From contig NC_087388.1 in the NCBI RefSeq assembly GCF_963675165.1, forward strand, positions 434,001 to 498,000: DNA of 64,000 nucleotides, written 5' to 3'. This stretch comes from Halichondria panicea. Taxonomy: Eukaryota; Porifera; Demospongiae; Suberitida; Halichondriidae. The position numbers and the translations under genes are program-made. Below are positions 48,450-58,595 of the stretch, one piece after another. How positions within the stretch are numbered: the stretch's first letter is position 1; each line of letters opens with the position of its first letter. Under the pieces are notes generated by a model. It saw only the letters and a list, made by a program, of their open reading frames with translations, searched no databases and was not told where the DNA came from.

Positions 48450-48933
48450 CTGATAAAGTTGACGTTCCTGTGTAGCGAACAAGCTAGCTATAAGACTCTT
48501 ATCTTATCTTATCATTATTTTATATACATGACTGTATATACTTATGATAATTATTAAGATTATAGATTACTTTCGTCAAAATGTACACTTGAATAAGATA
48601 AGATACTCCAGCATTTCATTCTATACCCAGTAAATCAGATACGAAAATAAACTTCGCTACCGTATATTAAGTACAGAGTTGAAATGCCATTCCTGCAAAC
48701 ATTAATTTTGATAGCAAGTATTGAAAAAGCTCATCCTCATTGCAAAATTAATATACAGCATGGTATGTGTTAAAATTAAGTTGCATGGATATGACTAGCC
48801 TCCTTCACAAGGCCTCAACATCAGTGTGGCCTGGAATCGAGAGGCTAATAATTATTATTCATAGTAATAAATTATAGTAAACAAACATTGTGGAGAGAAG
48901 GGAAAATCCCGTTCAACAACAACACATTGGAAC
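48450..48933. other. Intergenic region between TPPP copies
   Basis: 484 bp, AT-rich, with the duplicated TAGCCTCC hairpin at 48796-48848 and the short shared leader GAGAAGGGAAAA.TCCGT just before both genes. It holds the 3' UTR of copy 1 and the promoter of copy 2. Confidence 0.6.
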
Positions 48934-49963
48934 ATGTCTCTTGAAAGTGTCTTCAAAAGCTTCTGCTCCTTCGGGGCTGGAAAAGATGGGAAAGCTCAAA
49001 TGGACAATGCCAAGTTTGCCAAACTATTCAGGGACTTGAAGTTGTTGGACAAGAAGCTCACGGCTACCGATGTAGACATCATCTTCAGCAAAACAGAAGT
49101 CAAACCGTAAGATGCTTGCTAGGTATAGAGAAATAAGTAGTAAAGACTTGCAATGTATTCTACAGCAAAGCCGAAAGAAAAATCAATTTTGAGCAGTTTC
49201 GAAAAGCTATCAAGTTGGCTGCTGAGAAGAAGTATCCTGGCGATGCAGATTGTGTGAAGAAACTCGAGGGAAAAATTATCAGTGGAGAAGGGCCTGGATC
49301 ATCCAGTCCCAGTGCTGTAAGTTTGCAGACATTTCTGCTCAATTTTAATTGTCTACATTTGATTTGTAGATACAATGGAACTTCCATGAACGATGCTTTT
49401 GGATCATCAAAATAATGTGTCCATTGTTGTAGAGAGAGGAGGTTTATATATTCACTGTATAGAAAAGTAAATGTTGAGGGGGCGGAGGTATTCATTGAAT
49501 ACTTGAAAAATATAGAACAGCTGAAAGAGTCCCCGAACCACACACAGGAGGGGGGGTGGGGGAGGGGTTTTACAATGTAGTTGATCTTCTTTCAACAGCC
49601 AACTTGATCCAATTTCTGATTTTCTGAAAGCTTAGAGCGAGACCTTTTAAATAAATCCAAACTTTCGTTGGGGCCATAATTTTCTGCTCTCTCTCTCTCT
49701 CTATGGCTAGCTATTTATACGTTTGTTCTTCTCCTAATGTGCAGAGAGTGAGGACTGCCTCTGGTGGTGTAGTGGACAGGCTGACAGACACCACAAAGTA
49801 CACGGGGTCACACAAGGAGCGTTTTGACGGAACTGGGAAAGGCAAGGGCCTTGAAGGACGGGACTCGTCTGCTAAGGGACGCGGGATGGTTGCTGGATCT
49901 GTGGCTGATCAAGCTGCGTATGTGTCTGGCTACAAGGCAGAAGGATCTTATGGGAAAAAATAA
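48934..49963 (+). CDS. TPPP: TPPP/p25 family protein, copy 2
   Basis: Exons 48934-49106, 49166-49316 and 49745-49963 encode 180 aa. Residues 1-108 are almost the same as copy 1 at both protein and DNA level ([20 protein letters not shown]), while exon 3 differs more and carries a ten-residue longer glycine-rich insert ([15 protein letters not shown]) before [12 protein letters not shown]. This is a recent tandem duplication, or older copies homogenised over exons 1-2 by gene conversion. Function as for copy 1; both have intact frames and splice sites. Confidence 0.95.
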
Positions 49964-50207
49964 TGCATCTATGTATACTCTTATTCTGACAATTGTGCTA
50001 ATCACTATTAAATTTTTTTTTTATATTTTTGTAAATTTCGTCCAAATTGTAACATCTTATCTTGCCCCAGCATAAATTGTCATGCTGTGTAACAAGCTAT
50101 CTCATGCTGTACCCCATATTACATCATCTATATAGGTGTCGCGATTTATACATCAAAATTATCAATGATACAAAATTAATTATAATCACAAAATAATTAA
50201 TATTAAA

Positions 50208-50963
50208 TCAGCGTCCCACTAGTCCCAGTGATTGGTCAGTTTTGGGATTGGCAGTAATGTTCTGAACAGCCACAATCAATCCGTTGATGTTCGTCTGCAA
50301 ATACCTCAATTCTTGAATGTGTAGAAGTCGTAAAACCTTTGCTGCCTCCCCTAGACACGGGTCGGGTAATTCAAAACCACAATCCTTGGGTGAAATATTG
50401 TATTGCTTGTCTTCTTTAGATGTGGTTTTTTGCTTCTCAGCAGCTTTTTCTAGAGCATCTTTTGACAGTTTCTCTTTAATGACAATCTTGCAAGCTTCTA
50501 GGAGAACTGACACATCAGGATGACTGGATATTAGTAGAATTTTGGCGAGCGCTTGAACTCCACTAGCAAATAATTTATCGCTTGGATCGAGATCAAGAGG
50601 GGGTTTTGTTCCGATGTCTTTGTCCAGTGGTTTAGCTTCTTGAAGACCGCGTAAAAGCTCTTCGTTATTTTCAGCAGCATCAGCATACTCGTACCTCAAG
50701 GCCACACCCACCAACCAATCAACAGCAGATGTTAACTCAGTTTCACAATTAAACGGACATTCCAAACTGTTTAAATATTTCTTGAACGTGGTTTTCCATG
50801 CCTCATCTGATTGGTTGCGTAAGGGTGCTCGATCTTCTATTTTGTAGTTACGTATTTTCTTGTTCTCGAGCCAATACACTAATGCTTTGATGTCACATGA
50901 TTTGCTTACATCGATGGCGTCTGATGAATGGTAGTCAAGAGCTCGTAGCTTGCGACGAAACAT
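50208..50963 (-). CDS. RTRAF: RTRAF (C14orf166/CGI-99/hCLE)
   Basis: The coding sequence is one exon, 251 aa (human 244). It starts MFRRKLRALDYH, has KIRNYKIEDRAPLRN, and ends with LLHIQELRYLQTNINGLIV and NPKTDQSLGLVGR, all close to human RTRAF. RTRAF belongs to the tRNA ligase complex (with RTCB, DDX1 and FAM98) and to RNA transport granules, and is linked to RNA polymerase II. The start codon lies 2 bases after a good acceptor (TTCTTGCAG|AGATG). An upstream donor at 51073 (AAG|GTGAGT) indicates a 5' UTR intron of about 108 bp. Confidence 0.95.
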   Translation of the reverse strand: MFRRKLRALDYHSSDAIDVSKSCDIKALVYWLENKKIRNYKIEDRAPLRNQSDEAWKTTFKKYLNSLECPFNCETELTSAVDWLVGVALRYEYADAAENNEELLRGLQEAKPLDKDIGTKPPLDLDPSDKLFASGVQALAKILLISSHPDVSVLLEACKIVIKEKLSKDALEKAAEKQKTTSKEDKQYNISPKDCGFELPDPCLGEAAKVLRLLHIQELRYLQTNINGLIVAVQNITANPKTDQSLGLVGR

Positions 50964-50965
50964 CT

Positions 50966-51317
50966 CTGCAAGAAAAATGAGGGCACAAGCATGAAAGAGA
51001 TCATTGATAATTATGATGTAGTGTTTATATATATATACAGTTGAATATGAATGACAGAAAAACTGAAACTCACCTTCTTTTATAATAATATTATTAATAG
51101 TATTGCCTCAGCAAGACACGCCCCCAATAATTCTTATTGTCCTCAATTCATAAACGCCCTCTAAAGTATCTTCATTCAATCAAAACACGCCCTCTAGTTT
51201 TGTGCCCTCGACTCATAGACGCCCTCTAATCTATGATACTCTGCATTTCAACAATAATTTATTATTATTATGCAAAAGAGAATGAAATTTGGAACCACAA
51301 AAAAATTATGTTAGTAG
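50966..51317 (-). promoter_or_regulatory. RTRAF 5' UTR intron and promoter with four GAGGGCGT-type repeats
   Basis: The 5' UTR intron spans 50966-51073. Upstream of the untranslated exon, ACGCCCTCTA-like words (TAGAGGGCGT in gene orientation) occur at 51116-51126, 51152-51163, 51185-51196 and 51217-51229, about 33-36 bp apart. They lie in a partly tandem segment with TTGT(G)CCTC words. A role as a promoter element is inference; the spacing is the reason to suspect it. Confidence 0.5.
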
Positions 51318-54300
51318 TCAAAATGACTTGAGTTTATCAGTTCCATCTCCCTCCCCTCTGTCGCATATCTCTGCTCTTAACTGGGTAGAGCTCACTCCTT
51401 GTGTGTAGGGAAGCAGCTGTATGGGCATCAGGGGCTCAATGACATTACGACCTGGGAAACGAGGCATATCATCGCCTCTCACGTAGAGAGCTGTTTGCCC
51501 GGGGTGGAGGTGTATACAGCAGGTTAGGTACGGAGAGGGGTCAGTGCTGGATATCACAAATACCTACAAATGTGTGTGTGTGTGTGTGGGGGGGGGGATT
51601 TGTAAAGCAGATGGACACACAAAGATAAGCAAAGCATTCAGTGAATAACATTTCAGGTGTGTATGTATGTAGTATCAACATTGAGTACCGTAATTTATGT
51701 AATTACAGCGCCAGAAAAATGTTTGTGAGACTATGTACATTAAACAAATGAATTTATATGGTGCTATATGGTCGAAAATTTCAAATTTTGTATAATTAGA
51801 GTGGCGCTGTAATTACATCAATTACGGTATGCAGTTTGTACAATGTAATAGTCGAGGAGAGAGCATCTACGTTAGGTAACACACACTCTACAATTGAGGG
51901 GATCACCTGATCAGCAAAGTTCTTCACATTGGCCATTCTCTTCTCTACAGTGTCTATTGGGTCCTTCTTCTTTAGTTTGTAGTAGCTTTCATCGTTATGG
52001 ATACCAACAATCACCTAGAGAGTGAGAAAAACATAATTTTAGTGCAACAATGAACAACACTTTATACATTAATTATTCTACATTGTGTAATATCAATTGT
52101 CTTCAACCACCTTGTATTTAATTAAACCTTGTACCTCACAATAGGAACAATGCAAATGAGGTCGATTATAGTCACCTCGGTTCCAAGGTTTCTCATGTTT
52201 TTCAACAACTTCCGATGTCCTCTATGGAAGAGATCAAAGCATCCCACTGTGTACACTTTGTCTACTTTCTCATCACCGCCATCTGATTCCTTGTTAAGGT
52301 TCTCAGAGCTTAGACTGTCACTGAGAACGGGAGCACTTAAGTGTCGTAGAAAGTGATCATTGTGTGAGGTGTGATCACAGCCTGTGTGTGTGTGTGGGGG
52401 GGGGGGGGAGGGGTAGGACACTATAATTAAAATCCCCTAAAATTTTACGATGTCTATGGAAAAGTACTAAAACAAGGAGAGCCATATCAGCCCGTACATC
52501 AATGTAGACGCATGGCATATACATAAAACACAAAGAGCTAAATAATACAGCAAGCTATATACAGCTTATAATATTATTGTCTTGACCTAGGTGGTGCAGT
52601 TAATACGCACCGTATGGGGCTGTCTCAAACACATTATCATCAACTCTAGAGATGTGTCCGTTCACTGCAACCCTCTTGACAGTTGCTCGTCGTGACCTGA
52701 GCTTGTGTAGTAGACTGCCCACTGCAAATCTCAAGCTCAAACCAAGACTGATGATTCCAATCAAACCACCTGTGTGTGGGCAAGACCAAACTAATAGCAC
52801 ACATTCCACCACACATTCCACTGCAATGGTTTTGTGAAGAGCCCTTAGGTTAGAATGGTGAAATTAATCCCCTAGGCCCCTCTAGCCCCCCTCATGTCCA
52901 ACTATTGTACTGCAGAGGGACTCAGTGGTACAATAGTTTTTCCCACTATCTCCACTTTCCCCACTTTACACTAACTTCCCTTCACTGCCAGTTTGCTGTA
53001 ACTATAACCAGGAGTGTATGTATCTTCATACACTCCTGCTATAACCCTCTATAATTATAATTCCAAGAACACCACTAATGGCTTACACCAATTATCCATG
53101 GGGTTGCGAGAAGCCATGGCCACACAGAGCAAAGACAAGCCAATATTCTCTAACTTCTCCTTTGTCTTGCCCTCCATGTTGGCTCGTATACCAGCAGTGG
53201 GTGTGGCTTCAGACCCAGTGTACCTGTGAGGGACGGATATCTTTAAAGAGCTCACACATTTTATGGCCTAGCTTTAGTTTTAGTTTTTAAATGGTGTGTA
53301 TACAACCCTTTTAACTTCACTTGAAATGCAAACCATATTATTAGAAATCAACCACTAGCTACAGTGTACACAGTGGGACCACACTATAGGCTCTGTACAC
53401 CAGCTACAGTGTACACAGTGGGACCACACTATAGGCTCTGTACACCAGCTACAGTGTACACAGTGGGACCACACTATAGGCTCTGTACACTAGCTACAGT
53501 GTACACAGTGGGACCACACTATAGGCTCTGTGCACCAGCTACAGTGTACACAGTGGGACCACACTATAGGCTCTGTACACCAGCTACAGTGTACACAGTG
53601 GGACCACACTATACACTCTGTACACCAGCTACAGTGTACACAGTGGGACCACACTATAGGCTCTGTACACCAGCTACAGTGTACACAGTGGGACCACACT
53701 ATAGGCTCTGTGCACTAGTCTACAGTGTACACAGTGGGACCACACTATAGGCTCTGTGCACTAGTCTACAGTGTACACAGTGGGACCACACTATAGGCTC
53801 TGTACACTAGCTACAGTGTACACAGTGGGACCATAGTGACACTATAGGCTCTGTACACCAGCTACAGTGTACACAGTGGGACCACACTATAGGCTCTGTA
53901 CACCAGCTACAGTGTACACAGTGGGACCACACTATAGGCTCTGTACACCAGCTACAGTGTACACAGTGGGACCACACTATAGGCTCTGTGCACTAGTCTA
54001 CAGTGTACACAGTGGGACCACACTATAGGCTCTGTGCACTAGTCTACAGTGTACACAGTGGGACCACACTATAGGCTCTGTGCACTAGTTTACACACTGC
54101 AGGTCAAGTAGATAGCTTTTTGCTTTATTTCAAGTGAGGTGAAAAGGTCATTCTTACTTTTCCTTGTAGTAGTCCTGTACTCGGACCACCCCTAGGATAC
54201 ACTCCATACAGATGACACCAGAGGCCACACCCACAAACGCTGCAAACTGTGGAAGACTGAAAGTGCAAAGTTCGGTGAGGAGCAGCATAGTCCACAGTAG

Positions 54301-55496
54301 ACTCACGTTCACCACCTGTATTGCACGTCATGTGACTAGTCAATGCAACCCACACAGGAAGTATTGTGCATGTACGATGTTGATGTATTATATGTAAACG
54401 CAACATTTCAAAGTGAAAGTATTGTGTAACCTACTACACACACCAGTATATAGGCATTTCAAAGAACTACAATTATTTAAATTCCTATATAGCTCAAATT
54501 ACGGGCACTCAAAATTACTCCTCGAGCAGGCCACTAATTTGAACTAAGGCTATTATATAATAGTACTGTACTAGCTTATACTTGAAACTAAAGTACCATA
54601 ATTATTATCGACCAATACATACCCCCTCACACACCCACACACACCCTCACACACCCACACACACACCCTCACACACACACACACTGCATATACAGTGGCC
54701 ACTCAGGATGCGGTGTACAGTACCTTGTCACAGAAGGCATCCACAAAGGCTCCCAGCAGTGGACTGTCTATATTGCCGTACACCTGCCTCTGAGCTTTAG
54801 CTACTATGCCATCGACGTGATCCAAGAGATCGTTAAGCAGTACACAAGCACATGCCAGCCAGTTGTACTCATATCTACATAGTGTATGGGGGTGGGGTGG
54901 GGGTGGATTACACACACACACACATTGAAAAGACAACATCTCAAGAATTACAAATGTATCACAACAGTTCAGTGATTAAGTCATCTGATTGAATTCAAAT
55001 TGATTCATAGACATGACTCTAATTGTACTTTATTGACACTTGAATTCATAGATGTAGACACTTACGTATTTAGTCAATCATATCCAGAAATAGAAATACA
55101 ATAAATAACATAGTGGAGGCAGCATTGACTGACTATGCATGCAAACTTAACATATTTATTTTCTCACGACTCACTTCAGACAAGCTGCAATGACAACGAG
55201 AAGACAGGTCCTACCATAAGTGACTCTGTTGGCAGTTAGTAGCGTTAGTTTCCTGCCACACAGGACAACGTCTCTAGGAACTTTAGTTATGAGCGGAGTA
55301 AGATACTTTTGCAGGGGAGAGTACATCAGTCTGTCGTTGATCACTACCTGCAAAGTAATTTATCATGGGGCTTAGTAGTTTGCAACACAAAAATTGTGGG
55401 ATTTTTGTGGTCTATGGTGGAGCCAGCCCTCACCAACAATAAGAGAATCTTGTCCAGTAGAGATAAAGGGACCAGCAGCCATTTTAGCAGAACCAT
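51318..55496 (-). CDS. Bifunctional CDP-alcohol phosphotransferase / cytidylyltransferase fusion
   Basis: Nine minus-strand exons (55496-55434, 55347-55175, 54874-54724, 54315-54158, 53223-53087, 52769-52611, 52381-52176, 52014-51907, 51563-51318) encode 466 aa in one frame. N-terminal half: membrane segments around the CDP-alcohol phosphotransferase motif DHVDG (97-101) ... GAFVDAFCD (120-128), as in D-x2-DG-x2-AR-x8-G-x3-D-x3-D, but with K for R and a loop about six residues longer. C-terminal half: nucleotidyltransferase with VYTVGCFDLFHRGH (HxGH 333-336), VIVGIHNDESY, then TQGVSST in place of RTxGISTS. The expected chemistry is CTP plus a phospho-alcohol to a CDP-alcohol, then transfer of the head group to a lipid acceptor, both in one chain. 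The substrate is not identifiable from sequence. Confidence 0.85.
51688..51827. mobile_element. 140-bp MITE with CCGTAATT...AATTACGG ends
   Basis: Inverted ends of about 26 bp (CCGTAATTTATGTAATTACA, GCGCCA and complement) are flanked by TA on both sides (51686-51687, 51828-51829). It lies in intron 8 of the fusion gene. Confidence 0.8.
53360..54090. repeat. 45-bp minisatellite, about 16 units
   Basis: Units contain CTACAGTGTACACAGTGGGA, CCACACTATAGGCTCTGT and (A/G)CAC(C/T)AG. Variants alternate in a patterned way (GTACACCAG, GTGCACTAGT) and one unit has a 6-bp insertion. The array is in intron 4 of the fusion gene. It stays open in several frames because 45 is a multiple of three, but splice sites place it in an intron. 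Confidence 0.9.
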
Positions 55497-55717
55497 TGTT
55501 TCAATGCAGGACGGAGACAATAGTAACTAGCTAGCTACACTGCACTGCACAGTAAAGATGGAATACTACCACTAGAGTTAGTTGTCACATGATGAATGTT
55601 GTTGGGGGTCGGTCTGGCAGCCCCTCCCACTATTAATTTTGACGATTCGAACCAATTTACCCACGTGGACAAACTTTAATATTTGTACACACAAAACAAC
55701 AAAGCTTCGGCGTAAAG
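55497..55717. promoter_or_regulatory. 221-bp bidirectional promoter, fusion enzyme / SLX9
   Basis: Divergent start codons at 55496 (minus) and 55718 (plus) leave 221 bp for both promoters. No TATA box was recognised. Confidence 0.6.
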
Positions 55718-58406
55718 ATGGGTAAAGTACGAGTTGACAAGAGATGCAGGCTCCACTTTAGAGCCAGAGAGACTACTAAACCAGAGACGTCCACAGTTAT
55801 AAGTTCTGAAGCTGACAAGGCAGGCATAGTAGACTCTATGGCAGATGGAGATATACAGCAATGATTCTAGCTATGAATAGGTGGCTATGACATTAACCAG
55901 ATTGTCTTCACTTCCTCTCAGACTGTCCCCCTGCCTCGTGAGGTGATGGAGGGTCTTCCTGTTCTCTCTCTGGAGGACAAGAAGACAGCCGCTGTCTCTC
56001 TCAAAAAGAAGGACAGGAGAAAACTGAGACATTCATCATGGCTCAAGAGTGAGTGGATGGACATTTTAATATAGGGATCCCAATATTAGCCAGCACACTG
56101 TACTAAAGCTGATTGATATTTTGTTGCTGGTTTGTAGATGTCTTGTATATACATGTACGTGTAGCTGTTTTGGTTGCAGATATGGTGTTTCCCCTCCCAT
56201 GTACATACATGATTTAATTGGCGCATTTACATGATGTACTTTTTACGTTAGATTGTAGTACATATAATTTTATACACTTAATATTAAGTTAATGCTTTTT
56301 ACTCCAATTTCTTTCACTGCCATAACTTAAATTCCGTGGATCCTAAGTCAAAAATTTTATGATTTTCTGAAAGCTTAGAAAAATATCTTTCAAATGGTGT
56401 CATCAAAGTTCATATTTGAGAGATAAAAGTATTTGCCAATTTGGCCGTACCATGGATTATAGCCCATGGTCCAAGGCCGAAAAATGACAAATTAGGGCTC
56501 CGATGAAATTTTGGATTGAAACACATCATTTGAAAGGTATTTTTCTAAGCTTTCAGAAAATTATAAAAATGTTTACATTGGATCAACTATACTGAAGTTA
56601 TGGCTGTTGAAAGATGTTCAACTACACCCCCACCCCCTCCGTTTATCTTTCAGCTGCCATAACTTAAATTCTGTGGATCCAAGGTCAACATTTTTATGAT
56701 TTTTTGAAAGCTTAGAAAAGTACCTTTCAAATGGTGTCATCAAAGTTCATATTTGAGAGATAAAAGTATTTGCCAATTTGACCGTACCATGGATTATAGC
56801 CCATGAGCATTAATAAACACAGTTTCATTCATTATTATAATAACTAGGAGCATGCAGAGCATGTTTGGGGCGAGCGAGCAATTTTGTATTTGTTGTACAG
56901 TCATTTGGTACAATGTGGTAATTTTAAGTATAATTATTGTTTACTTATAAAATGAATAGTGATTGTGAATAACCGAGTAATCTGATGTAGATACGACTTC
57001 CCTGTGCCAGCTGTATACCCGTGACAATTATTCTGAGTGGTGTAGGGTTGCTGTCTTTGACTGTGCATGGTGTAACATCAAGTTGACTGAAACATCTATG
57101 AGTGAAAGTTCAGCACGAAAGAGCTGGCTGTACAAACTAAGCAAGGAGATATTATCGCTTTTTGCTGGACCCAAATTACAAGGCTATAGTATACTGTCAG
57201 TGTAAACAATCCTTAAAGCTACTCTGACCTGTTGTAAGCCTGTGTGGCCTCAGAAGTTTTCATCTGAGCTGGTCTGACCTGCCCGGCCGTAGTGTCTGGT
57301 CTCTGTGTTGTCCTGTTGAGCTAGCAGGTTTATTATCACAAAACACAAGACTTAAAATGACCTATCCTTGATGAAACATGGCAAATAAGCTGCTGTGACC
57401 TCCTGCAGGCGTGCCTGTGTGATCTTAGGCTCAGAAGGTCCCCATCTGAGCTGCTCTGACCTGCTGTAGGCGTGCCTGTAGCCTCAAGAGTCTCTGTGTC
57501 TTGTCTGAGCCTTCGTTACTGAGTGTTAGCTAGCTCTGGTGCCCATGCGCAGCTTTCACGTAAAAGTTGGTAAAGGGTCACGAGCACAAAAAACTAATAT
57601 CGTGCCGGTCCATGACACACACACAGACAAAATTGCAACGTTCATCACTAGGAAGGGACTCGCTTCGCTCGCCCCGATAATTACACCAACTAACAGTGTA
57701 TTAATATGTACATGTATATAGCTATTGGCCTTTTGATTATATACCTTCCAGAGATTGATGTGTATCAGAAAGCTAAAGAGAAAGCAAAGGCAACAGAGGA
57801 GCGCCAAAAGACAGCGGTGGTGGGTGACATACATCCTCTCATGGAGGCCCTCCCCTCGTTAGAGCTAGAGTAAGAATTTGTATAATAGTGTTTGAATTTT
57901 GTGTATATTCTGTGTCTTTGTAGATATGTTGATAAGACAAGCGGCAAACCATCAAGCAAGCGACCACACAGAGCTGTGTAAGTCTAAATGTATAGAACTA
58001 CGAATATTAATGAAAGAGTGATACTACTGGAGTTTGCAGAATCTTTGCAACACATGAATAAAAGTGTTGAGAGTTGTGCTTCCTTATATGGAAAATGCTT
58101 ATACTGCTATCTGTACATAATTATAAGACAGGTGTACTGACGCTCAACGCATTTTACTGGTGTGTTGTAAAGATTCTACTAACTCCAGTAGTTAGGCCTA
58201 GCCATAAAAAATATCTAAAGATGTTTGTCTGTGGATGCTGTTATGTTCATGCGTGTATTAATGCTGAATTTAATTTATCTTCGTTACACAGTGTCAAAGA
58301 GATGGTTCACTTCCACGAGGTTCTCAAGCATCCAGCCTATATCAAGGACCCTCTCAAAACTATCGCACTGCATATAGAGAATTCTGTAGCACAGGGGTTA
58401 ACATGA
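55718..58406 (+). CDS. SLX9: SLX9/FAM207A ribosome biogenesis protein
   Basis: Start MGKVRVDKRCRLHFRA matches the family start MVGKVRG. Then exons 55922-56048 (DKKTAAVSLKKKDRRKLRHS), 57752-57869 (ERQKTAVVGDIHPLMEALP), 57924-57977 and 58292-58406 (FHEVLKHPAYIKDPLKTIAL) align with human FAM207A (VVVGDLHPLRDALPEL, RFQELLASPAY, PLVAIGQTL). Yeast Slx9 acts in early 40S subunit maturation and export. The donor of exon 1 is uncertain: 55828 (ATA|GTAGAC) keeps the frame and gives about 174 aa, but it is not a strong site. The gene lies 189 bp before POLR2C on the same strand. Confidence 0.85.
56290..56810. repeat. One and a half copies of the AAGCTTTCAGAAAAT palindromic repeat
   Basis: GCCATAACTTAAATTC(C/T)GTGGATCC occurs at 56320 and again at 56650, each followed by ATGATTTT(C/T)TGAAAGCTTAG and CAAATGGTGTCATCAAAGTT. 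The first copy also has the right arm with CTAAGCTTTCAGAAAATTAT. A full unit is followed by a half unit, in SLX9 intron 2. Confidence 0.75.
56830..57751. other. SLX9 intron 2, remaining part
   Basis: It contains imperfect repeats of a segment with TGACCTGCTGTAGGCGTGCCTGT and TCTGAGCTG(G/C)TCTGACCTG between 57220 and 57510, and GC-rich debris near 57545-57685 (CTCGCTTCGCTCGCCCCGATAA) that looks like the end of a dispersed repeat. No gene was recognised. Confidence 0.5.
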
Positions 58407-58595
58407 TGTAGTTTAAGTTGTTAGTTTTAATAGTTGAATGTTTGTGTGAATGTCTTTCAGTTTGTGTGATTTGCATACAAATTTGTGACTTCCCTTTACC
58501 AGATAAAAACCAGCCCCACCCCACTTTCAGGTTTTCATATTTTAATAATGCGGGTCTTTACCTAATCATAAAAGTTTGTAATAAGGTTAAGGAGG

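Noticed and set aside
51834-51906. Extension of fusion-enzyme exon 8 (VIPSIVECVLPNVDAL)
   Set aside because: Splicing at CAG|GTGATC joins FADQ to VFVISSTDPSPYL, a more natural continuation of the nucleotidyltransferase fold, with matching phase.
53364-53750. Open frame of 128 residues (YTVGPHYRLC repeats)
   Set aside because: It arises because the 45-bp minisatellite has a unit length divisible by three; the flanking exons splice over it.
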